NCBI GenBank assembly: GCA_023333565.1 | Contig: JAJKFH010000154.1 | Span: forward strand, 1 to 64,000 | DNA length: 64,000 bases | Direction of reading: 5' to 3' | Origin: Puffinus mauretanicus | Lineage: Eukaryota > Chordata > Aves > Procellariiformes > Procellariidae | The notes under the pieces: model-generated | What the model saw: the letters and a program-made list of their open reading frames with translations, nothing else | The model's database searches: none | What the model was told of the DNA's origin: nothing | Shown: positions 50,646-61,200 of the stretch, piece after piece | How the letters are laid out: every line of letters starts with the position of its first letter | Position numbering within the stretch: the stretch's first letter is position 1 | Made by a program: the position numbers and the translations under genes

Positions 50646-50651
50646 CGCGGG

Positions 50652-50657
50652 TTTATG
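50652..50657 (-). terminator. Variant poly(A) signal (CATAAA) for CFAP70
   Basis: TTTATG on the plus strand reads CATAAA on the minus strand, about 70 bases past the CFAP70 stop codon. I saw no canonical AATAAA between the CFAP70 stop and the WDR90 start. CATAAA is a known weak variant. Confidence 0.5.
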
Positions 50658-50727
50658 TGGAGCGGGGCCGCGGCGGGCGGGGGACGCGCGGGGGGGGCCG
50701 GAGCGGCGGGGCGGCCGGCGCGGGGGC

Positions 50728-53700
50728 TCAGAGGGCCGGGTTGCCGAAGCCGAGCCGCTGCTGGGCGGCGTGGATCTCCCGCAGCAACGCGCCGTTCCTC
50801 GGGCCCAGCTGCAGGAAAGGGGGGGGGGGGGGCGGTCAGGCAAGTCCAAGGGACCCCCCCGGCTGCAGCGCCGGGGGCTGCGACCCGCCGATCCCCCCCC
50901 CGGGGCTCCCCGGAAACAGAAACGGCCGTTTCCTCGCCCTGCCGGTGTGGGCGATGAGCGGGGACGGCGGCGGGCGGGCAGGGGCTCGGGAAGGGCGGCT
51001 CTTCCCACGCCACGTCCTCGTATGTCAAACCTTCATCGGCCCCCTCGGCAAATTAAACCGGCAGGTTGAAGGGGCAAGCACGGCGCGGTGTGGGAGCACT
51101 CCGGGCCGGCTTCCTCCCCGCCCGCCGGCAGCCCACGGCCCGCCCTGCCGACCCCGCAGAGGCACAAACCTTGACGGCGTATTTGTAGCACTGCTCTGCC
51201 TCCAGCTGCCGTCCTCCCTGGGGAAACGACACGAGAGCAGCTAGCGAGGAAACCGTCCCGCGGGTTCTCATAACGTATGTAAGAAAGGACGTGCCCCGGG
51301 GGAGTCTGCGCATCAGGCGATGGCGGGCAGCGAGGAAGGGCACTGCTTTTGCCATCCGAGCACAGTCCCCAAACTGTTTTTACCCCTGAGATCTACAACA
51401 TGTTCTTCATGATGCCAAAACCCCCCCTGCTCCGTCGGGCTGGCGGTGGGAGTAGCTGGCTGGGCACTCACTCGGAGGCAGATGAGGCTGAGGTAGCCCC
51501 ACACTTCAGCGTTGGTGTTATTTAGGGCATTGGCTTCAGAGAGAGCATCCTCTGCCTCCACCAGCTCTTCCAGCTTGAGAGAGAGAAGGGGAGGTGTGAA
51601 CAAAAGGCAAACAGCAGGCAGAACCAAACGGGCATCTGGTCTAACAGCCAAAGAAATCAGTGCAGCAAAAGCATGTAGCAGGGTTTCCGGGATTGATAGG
51701 GATGCAAGGAAAGGATTTAGGGTAAAAACAACCAGTTATCCTCAGTGCCAGCGTCCAGCTCTCCGGTCTGGAGGGCAAGCCTCTCACCGCTGACTCCCGA
51801 CCCCCGTGGGAGCACACGCTGTATTTACAAATCGGCCCCCAGCTGTGAGGACAGCAGCACAAACGCCTTCACCTCCGCCTCTGGGAACCGAGTGGTCCAG
51901 CTCCAAGAGGAAACATTACTCTGGTTCTGCTCCCTATTCCTGCTGCACGGTGGCTCCCGGGAGGCAGGGGTAGCTGGTGCCCGATGGGTGCCAGCCAGCT
52001 CCCAGGCCACCACTCACCTCCCTGGCTCAAGTCTGCAGCCTCCCAGGAGGTGTACATTTGGCCGAGGAGGAAGCAGAAGTTCAAGTTCCTTCCCTGTTTG
52101 CATCCCTCAGCCAAACTCCCTTGGAGGAACCTCGCGAGGTGTACCTCTGGGAGATACCGCGCTGCTGGTGGCTGGGTGTCCTTGGCAGCCCTTCAGAGGC
52201 GCAGGATTCCTCTGGGCAGGGAAAGCACCGAGATTCCTCTCTGCTGACATTCTGCTCAATTCCTTCGTGGTGACATGCAGGTCATGTGCAGGCAGGCACT
52301 CGGAGCAAAGCCCAGGCCCAGAGTACGTGCTTGCCATGACACCCTGGGGAAGGAGGTGCTGGCAGGCCCTGCCAGCGGGACGAGGGGGGAAGGATTGCTG
52401 CTCCCAGAGCAGCTGCTGAGGGTGACTTGTCCCATGACATCTCCCGTAGGAGCAGCCTGGGGTGCCACGCTGGGACTGAAGGCACATGATGGCCTTCAGG
52501 AGCATCAGTTTCACAGGCAGCCAAGCTTTACTTTAATAAAGGGGATCATGCAAAAGCAAGCCCTGCATCCCGTGCCACAAAGCCAATTACAGTGCAGATG
52601 ACTTGAAGGTAATTGCTCTTACCCTGTAGCAGGCGATTCCCACCCCCAGCCAGGTGAGACAGGACGCAGAGTTCTTGCAGGCGAGCAGGTAGGTCTGCTT
52701 CGCCCGGCCGTACTGCCAGGAGAGAGACGATCATGTTTCTCTCTGCATCAAACGCATCGCTCCGCAGACAGTTCCCCCCTCCTCAGGAATTTGCCAAACA
52801 CCCCGTCTCCGGTGGGGCTCAGACACCCACCGTCCCCACCGCTGCTGGGGGGGGTGAGAGCCTGCCCGCTGCCCCAAGGCGGTGGCTCTGTGCTGGCAGG
52901 TACTAATACACTAATGTAGAAGTCACCCTCATCGCTAGGATGATGAGAAATGGCTCAGCAGCGCTCTGAGACATTGCAACGGGGACTTGGAACCGGCACA
53001 AAGGAACAGGGCAGGTCCACGCTCCAAGGAGTTGAGCGCTCCAGAAGGGTTTGCTGTGTTGTGAGATCTCAGCTATAGCTACAGATAATGGTGTCTTGTA
53101 CCTGGGGTCTGGAATCTCCTGCTATTCCCTTCCACCACTCCTGCTGGCTCCTCACCTCTTTCTCTTCCAGGTAGATGGAGCCCAGGCGCAGGTAGACAAA
53201 GTGCATATCTGCAGCATCCTCCACAAAGCTGATGGTTCGCTCGTAGCACTCCTTTGCCTCGCCAAAGTCCCTCTTCAGGTAGCACAGGTGCCCTTTCTGA
53301 GCCCAGACATTTGGATTCTGTGCACACAAAACCAGGAGTGAGACGTGGCTGGGAGACGGGAGGGCGAGAGACCTGGGAGAGGGGCAGGGACCCCTGTAAT
53401 CAGCAGAAAGGAGGAGCTGGCTGGTGTTTGATTATAGCAGGACAGCTTTTACATACAGAATTAAAATCAAGCCAGTGGGCTGCCTGCATTACACCAGCAC
53501 TGGAAGCCCCCTCCAGCCTTTCCTTGCACGGTGTCCTGGCCCGTGCAAGGCTTCCCAGGTATCGTGAGTACGCAAAGAGCATTCGGAGATGGCGGCTTCA
53601 CAGCCCTCTCTGCCTTCCATTCAACCTGACTCTCCAAAGCCGCCTGTGCTTTGTAGCTGAGTAGCAACCTTGTTTCTCATGAAACAGAGCCTGACTCACC

Positions 53701-56700
53701 AACAGAGGGAAAGAGGATCAGGATATACACGTTCAAAGGGAAAAGAAAGGCAGACGCTGCAGAGAGAGGAGTCCTCGCTCAGAAATGCCGCCTGTCTGTG
53801 CAGGAGATGACAGAAGGCAAGTAATAAGCGGGGTAATGAGGAGGGCAGTGCTGCAGCCACGGCCTGATGTGGTTCATCAGCTGTGATTGTCCTCCCCTGC
53901 AGAAATTGCTGCAGACTAGCATTAGAATTGCTCACGCGGAAACAAAGCATGGGCTCTAGGTTCACACGCAGCAGAGTCTGCTGCGGTGTTTGGCCAGTGT
54001 CCTGCTTCGGGACGCTGTGCTGCACCCCAGGAACACACAGAGAATTACCATGTAGTCGATCCTAATGGCCTCACAGAGACATTCTTCGCATTTGGAGAAA
54101 TCTTCCTTCAGCAAGTAAGTCTGGGCCAGCGCCAGGTAGTACGCACAGGAGGGACCTCCCTGAAGGCTCAGCAGCTCGTGGGCAAGCGCCATGTGAACAA
54201 ACTGGGGAGGAAGGGCACACCGGCGCGGTTAGGAGAGCAGGCGAACCACGGGCACCCCCAGAAGCGCACGGCAGGAGGACTGACTCGCACCTATTTGACT
54301 TCCATGAACAGAAAACAGGAGATTTTTTTTTCCCCCTCCTTTGAATATTTACCTCCATTACTTCTAGTTCTGTTTTGCTTTAAGCAACTCTTTCTGCCAT
54401 GTAAAATTAAGGCAGGCAGCATAATGTGGCAGTCGGAGACATCCCACAGAGACAACTGTGTGGGACAGGGACATTCCACAGGTGACACAAAAAGTACTCT
54501 GACATACACAACCATCTGAAACAAGAAAGGAGTACTGGCGTCTTGGAGGCATCACAATAATGCATCTCATCTCCGAATGTACAGAGAAGAGCACATCTGC
54601 ACCATTTCTGATGTGGCTGTTCCCTCTGCAGCAAGCAGTGCTGAGCCGAGGCACCCCAAGAACCTCGCCTGCCTGAGACGACTGTGTCCCCAACCAGCAT
54701 TTTGGTCTGAATACGCTGCCTGGCCACAGTTTTGCATTTCTGGGCAGTGGTGGTTTTGCTCCCTCTTGCGCTCGGCATCTGGGGTAGCCACAGCTTGTTC
54801 TCTGAGCCCAAGAAGGGGGCTTGCTGGAGCTTGCTGGAGCTCTTTGGTAATAACCCAGGGAAGGAGACCAAACCTCCCTTCCCACTCTTCCACTCCACGT
54901 TGAGCTGACCTGGATGGCATTGACTTTCATCAGGAATTCCACTGCCTTCATGAAGATTGTGCAGGGAGGCTGGCTAAGTCCCGAAACAGGGGATGGTGCT
55001 GCAAGAAAATGTGTCTCCATCAGTCCCAGAGTGGGCTTTTTATTTCTGAAGCAATGCCAGGGGCTGAGACCCTGGCGGGGACAGAGGAATCCCAGCAACA
55101 TGGTGTAAAAGCCGGGAGGTGGCAGAGGAGGCAGAAGCAGAGATTAACTCAGCATTTCTTTCTGAAGGGTTTAAGTTTTTGTAAAAGATGTGCGTGTTTC
55201 TTTTCTTTTGTGAAAAGAAATGATGCTCTTGACCCACTAATTTTCCAGTGCAAACTCAGAGGAAGAAAAGGTAGGAATTTATGATTGAAGCTTCTGAGAG
55301 TTACTCACTACAGTGAGGCCCCTGCCTCCCCAAACCCACCCAGCAGGGCCTGAAGCACCCAGCACTGCCATCTCATTGCCACCCGTTGGAGAGTGCAGCT
55401 GTAGAGGAGGCAGATCACACAACACACGACCAGAGGAGATCCGTAGGGCCAGTTTAAGAGCTGGCATCCCAGGAGGGAGACATCCGAGCAGCCGGTGAAG
55501 GCAGCTGGGTGCAGTGACATGTAGGGAGAGTGCTGCATTCACCGGCTGCCTGTCCATCCTGAGCTGTGCTGCTCTGAAAATCAGGATGAACCTGCTTTGC
55601 CTGGAGATTCCCCAGCTAGGGAGAGAGAACAAGCCTTGATGTCTTCCCTGGCATCAGGATGGCCACGGCTCAGTGCTCCCCAAGTTACTCCTCTCGCCAC
55701 TGATCGCACGAGACGATCTCCCAGCACGGGGCTCTCCCTTACACGCCAGGCCCCCATCCCCTAACCTTCCGGGGCTGCCTCCGGTGCAGTGGCCTCTTCC
55801 TCGGGTGCCGCGCAGGCCAGGGCAGGCTCCACCGCCTCTGGCAGTTTGTCAGCCGAGCCACCTGGAACCCCCTCTGGAATGAAACCCCCAACAATCACTA
55901 GGCGTGAACAAAGAGTTTGCCATGAACTGCCCAGTTTGAAGCGTGATTCCGCAGAAATGGGGAAGAGAGAAAATATAAAAGAACTATCAGATTTTCACGA
56001 CTGGGAAGAAATTTCTTTGCAGGAGGCAACACCTGGGTCTGGGGTTTTGAGTACAAGATTACCATGTGAAGCTAGAAACAGGTATAAATGAGGCAATATC
56101 CCTTCCCTCATAATCAGAAGGGGCAAAAAAAGGCATATGACACGAGGCCTGCCTGCCTGAGGCGCTTTGCATGAAGTGGTGATAACGTTAAAAATAAAGC
56201 CAGCCGACATTTCCCGCAGCCTGGCCAAATATCTGGGACTCGGGACAGAAGGTCTTGGCTCAAGGTGAGGCTGGACGCAGTGAGGCTCCAAAGGTTCGGG
56301 GTCACCACTGAGCAGCTGTTTTGCTCTTTGAATTGGTGAGGCAGTGCTTTCCAAGCTGTGTTGGGAAGTCACAACCACCGCTTTCATGAAAGCTAAACCT
56401 GGGTGACCCTAATGTATGACTGTCAGAGGGGCAGCTCTGCCCTCCCAAAGCCCCACAAAGTACACTCGCTTCCTCCGGCCGCCCTGGCCCCTGCCCACAC
56501 ATCAGTAGACCAGCAGCACTGGGCTGGGGCAGAAAAATAAATGCAAAGATTGGTCCCTCTGCTAGGCTGCAGGTAAGACAAGGCATAGGCTGTGCTGCTT
56601 TCAGAAAGCTTCATCATTTAAAGCAGCACACTTCCCGCTGTCGTCTCCGCTTGCATAGTTCATGGTCAGCCTATTCTAGCTCACAGTCCACATCTTCTTC

Positions 56701-58216
56701 CTTTACACTTTGTATTTCTCCTCTAGAAATACTTAGAAATTTCTCCTCTCCTTCCACTGTTCACCACCTCCCACACTGCTCCGAGCCCCCTCCTTGCTGG
56801 TGCTAGGGCACCTCCTGGTTTTGCCCGGCATTACCTGGCAAGCACTCTTCTGGGCCTGGGCTGGGAGACTTCACACATGCAGCAGAAATGTGCTTTTTCC
56901 TTCCTTCTCCTTCAGCAGCCTCAGGGATGCTCCTCTCCTCGGTGAGCTGTGCTTGCAGTAGCTTCTTAGCCTCACGGAATGCCATTTCTGCCTGAATATT
57001 ATTATTCTGCAGCTCATAAAACAAACCTATGGGAGACAGAAAGAGCAGCATAAGCAGACATTGAACCCTTAGCAAAATCCTTCCCTGAGCCCTCAGATTA
57101 GAGCAGGGAGAAGAGGACCAGGGGCAGAAGCAATGCTTGGCTCTACGGGAACGCCTTGAGCACATAGGCTGCCTTGCTTTTGTACCTGAAAGCGTCCAGG
57201 CTACAATGCTGGATGGCTCCAAGCAGCAGGCATCCTCAAAGAAAATCTCTGCCTCTTCGTAGTGCTGCAGCACGACAGCCGCAACCCCACAGAGCAGCAA
57301 GCTGGGGACAGGGTCGGACAGGTTAGCCTTCCAGGCCCCAGGCAGTGATGTGGGGGACGCCCCCCACCCGGCCACCCACCCACCCACCAGGAGCACGCAG
57401 CACCTTTGGATGTGATGGGGGTCCAGAGAAAGAGCCTGCTGGAAGCACTCCTGGGCTTTGGTTGTTTCCTCAAGAAGGAGGCAGAACGCCCCATAGTCCA
57501 GCCAGTACTGGATGTTGCGCTGGTCCTGAGCTACCCTCTAGACACAAGAGATCATTGCTGGAGTGAGGACTGCTGCAATCACACTCAGCACACACAACGG
57601 GCTGGGGAGACAACTCTGGAAAGACCACGGCTTTCCTCTGGCCACGCCAGCCCAGTTTAGCCACAATAAAACCCTCGTCTATCATGTGCTAGGGTTTCCC
57701 TTAACTGGGATATGCTGGGCTTCCTCGAAGCCTCCTTCACCTAACACATGTCCTCCAGCTTCAGCTGACCTCCTCCTAGCCTCCTGTTAGAGGGCCCAGT
57801 GTCCCCAGTGCTGACCCAGCTCATCCCATTTCCCCTGGCCTCGAGGCTGAAGACCCCAGTGACCGGGCCAGCCCCTGTCTCACATCCTCCAGAGAGCAGC
57901 ACCTCCCTAGAAAATCCCTCACACATTCAGCCTGAGTATCCTGGTCACGTTCACCTCCTTCCTCCCTACACAACAACAGTCAGGGCTGGCTGAGCTGTCA
58001 GCAACGCGGGCCCCACGCCGCCGCGATGGCGTGCTGGCTGCCAGCCCAGACACACGGGAGATGGGCAGGAAAGAACAGGGGCTCCTTTACCTGCTGGTGG
58101 TAGAGAGATGCCAGCTTGTAGTCCTTGTTGACTTCAGCTTCGCGAGCAAAGAGCCAGAGCTGCTCCTCGGTCGTGCGGGACAGAGGGGCAGGGGAAGCAG
58201 CTTCCTCGGACAGCAG
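50728..58216 (-). other. CFAP70: CFAP70 downstream exons: TPR region and C-terminus
   Basis: Coding exons: 58091-58216, 57404-57537, 57186-57301, 56835-57026, 55766-55873, 54910-54998, 54049-54201, 53156-53317, 52623-52712, 51472-51573, 51170-51217 and 50728-50808 (stop 50728-50730). The first TPR group ends at about [12 protein letters not shown]. After the linker the second group starts with [15 protein letters not shown] and [19 protein letters not shown] and continues to CYKYAVKLGPRN. The acceptor of the last exon lies beside a G14 run on the plus strand (50819-50832), a poly-C polypyrimidine tract on the coding strand. The donor after exon 55766-55873 is GTTAGG. Confidence 0.93.
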
Positions 58217-61200
58217 CTGGTAAGGAGCAAGACAGAGTGTTAGCCCCGGGAGAGTAAGAACGATTCACATGATCCCAGTAGAGCAGCAGCCTCCAGTCCG
58301 GCACTGCACTGACTACACTGGTATGGCTGGGGCTGGGCGGGTTGGAAAGGCAAGCTGTCCCGGCTCCTGTTTGTGGTGGGACACACTCCTGTCATTCACA
58401 GGTACCTCTGCCACACAGGGACGGGGCAATATCCATTATTTGCAGTTGTGACAAGTAAAAGCATCCCCTAGATCAAGACCATTTCAAAATTCCTCTGTGG
58501 TGTCACTTACTGGTGACCCCAGCTGATGCTGGAAGGTCTGTGCTCTGCCCGGGTGAGCGGCAGGTGGCACAGACCCAGCCACCCTCGCCACGAGCCAGCT
58601 ACAGCAGCTTTTACTAGCGGCATCTCGCACATATCCCACCATCAGGATTTTGTAGCAGTGGGATACAGATGCACCAGATCTTGCCTCTGAGTGTGGCTTG
58701 GGGCCCACATGTGAGAACTGCAGCAAACGAAAGCACGAGCCTGCTTCTGTCTTGAAGGCAAAAGTCCCCCCCGCCTCCACTAGACGCAGTGTCAAGCCCT
58801 GCATCCACAGTGAAGCCGTGTCCCAAGTCACCCGTCCCAGCTGACCAGACACACATCAGGGTTTCTCCCTACCTGGTTCAGGGCAACATGCATCTGGTCC
58901 ACGAGGTACACGTAGAGCTCACTGAGAAATGCCTGGAACTGCTCCTGGGTCTCAAACGCTGTGGTCTTCAGGTATTTCTCCCTCACAATCTTCACTACAG
59001 CGTACTGCAGAGACATGCGACTGTTGGACAAGGCAGGTCCCTCCCTGCGCCCCCCACCAGCTCCACAAGCGTAATAATATGGAGCCAGAACACACTGAGT
59101 TTGCCTGAAGCTCCAACTTAGTTCTGAGGAAGAAATCCAGCCCAGCTCCGATAAAAGGAAGAAAAGCAAGCAGGGTTGAATTCCTTTCCCACCTCCCAGC
59201 CCTGGCTCTCCCTGACACACCGGTGCCCTTTAGGGACAACATGTGGGAAGGCTGGTCCCCTCGGCACAGAGAGGGGGTCTCCAGGCAGATCGTGGCCAAG
59301 GCTGACCAGCTGAGAGAGGGGAACCCTCTTTCTGCCAGCGCCGTCTGCGAGTGTGCAAGAGCAGTCAGCTTTGCCCTCCTCAGGCTGTGAGTGTGGGGCA
59401 AATGAATGTGATCAGCTTTGGAGTTTCTCCTCTGTAACGGAATAGTTCTCCCAGCGTGTGACCAAAGCAGCTTGGTGCCTGCTCTGTTAGAGGAAAAACC
59501 TGTCCCTCCCCATGCCCACTGCAACAGCCCCGGCTGGCAGGAAGGGATTCTGGAGCAACACGTCCCCCTAAGTTACCACCATGGAGCAGCAGTTCCTCTC
59601 TGAGAAACTGCCAGGACAAAACAAGTAGGGAAGTGAAAAACACAACTTCTCTTTACCTTTAGCTGTTCCTTAAAAGCAAAATATTTCCCAGAGCTGTTGA
59701 GCTTGAAGTTGAGCTGACGCTTCTGTTCCTCCAGGGTTTGGTGGTCTATTGCTCCCTGGTCAGGCAGCCGCTTCCCAAAGAGCTCATGGTATTCGCTTAG
59801 GATGGCAATGGCAATGCTCGTGACATGGTTGTGATAATCTTCCACGGCCTAGGAAATAAATAAATAACCAAACTTCACAAGACACTTATGCCATCAACCT
59901 TGAAATGTATTTTATTTGCCAGAGCCCACGTCTCCCATAAACTCCACCTGACTCAAGTCTCAATTAGGTTGGCACGCATCCTTTCCTGTCCGTGCCTGAG
60001 GGCTGGGAAAATATCTACATGTAAATACAAAAGAGCTCCTTAATAATTAGATATTGCTCCTGCTATTTTTTTCATTCAGAATCCAGTATTTCAGTCATGG
60101 TCATCTCTTCTATAGCAGTATAATTGGCTATAAGTAAAATATATCTCAGTTGCTGGGAGCCTTTTAAACCCATGGGCCAGCCCTCTTCAGCAGTCTGTAA
60201 TCTCCCTAATCTCGGTGGCAGAGGCTTCCATGTGCTGCGATAATCAAAATGTATCACTCTGTGCACTCCAGACAGTCCAGCACAAATCAATTCTGCAGCG
60301 GCACTGGGGTCAGTTATTGAAGTGCTGCTTCCTCCCCCACTGTTACTTTGAATTTACCATCGGCCAGGGGCCATCCGAGGACGTTCTCCTTCGATGGCGG
60401 CTCCGTACCCACAGAAGACGAGCCAGCATTCTCAGACCATTTTCTGAGGGTTTCACACACACAAAAGCCCTCAAAAATTCTGGGTGACCTGAGAGCGGTC
60501 GGGGCTGATTCTGTTCACGTTTGTCTGGGTCTGATGAAGCACATGGGCTACTCTGAGAGAAGAAACTGTTGGGACTGCCTGGGGTAAACATAAGGTTCTG
60601 GTAACCTCTTTCCCCAGCATCCCGTTTCCTTCCAAACACCCCCACACTGCTGCCTTCCCTGCCTTTGCTAGATCTCTCCCCTTTGTATGGGCTGCGAACA
60701 TGAGTGATGCAGCCCAGGAATGATTTTCCGAGCCATAATACTGTGAAGATAACACATCCAGAAGTTTTCTTTTCTCTGTATTTCCTCTTCAAACCTCATC
60801 TACATGTCACTGCGGGGCTGAGATTGAGAATGAAGATTCTCCTGTGTGAGAGGGATGAGGGCAGGATGAGGTGGCAGAGTGGTGGCACGTACCTTCTTGG
60901 CTCCTGCAGTCCGGGGAGGCAGCGGCGGGCGAGGAGGAATCATCTGCTTGACCCTGTCAACGTGAGGACAGAAGAGATCAGCCAGACACGCTGCCAGCAG
61001 CGCTGGCTTGTCTTGGGCGCAGGCAGCCTGTAGTGCGAAGGCTCCAGCCTGTCATCGTATCCTTGAGACACCTCCCAGGGACCCGGGGAGCGGGGGGAAC
61101 TGAAGTCTAAGAATGAACTGCAAAGCCCAGGCACCTACGTTCGATGCTTGTAGCTCATCATAATGTCTTGAGAGAACTAGCTGCTGCCTCGCTCCCTGCT

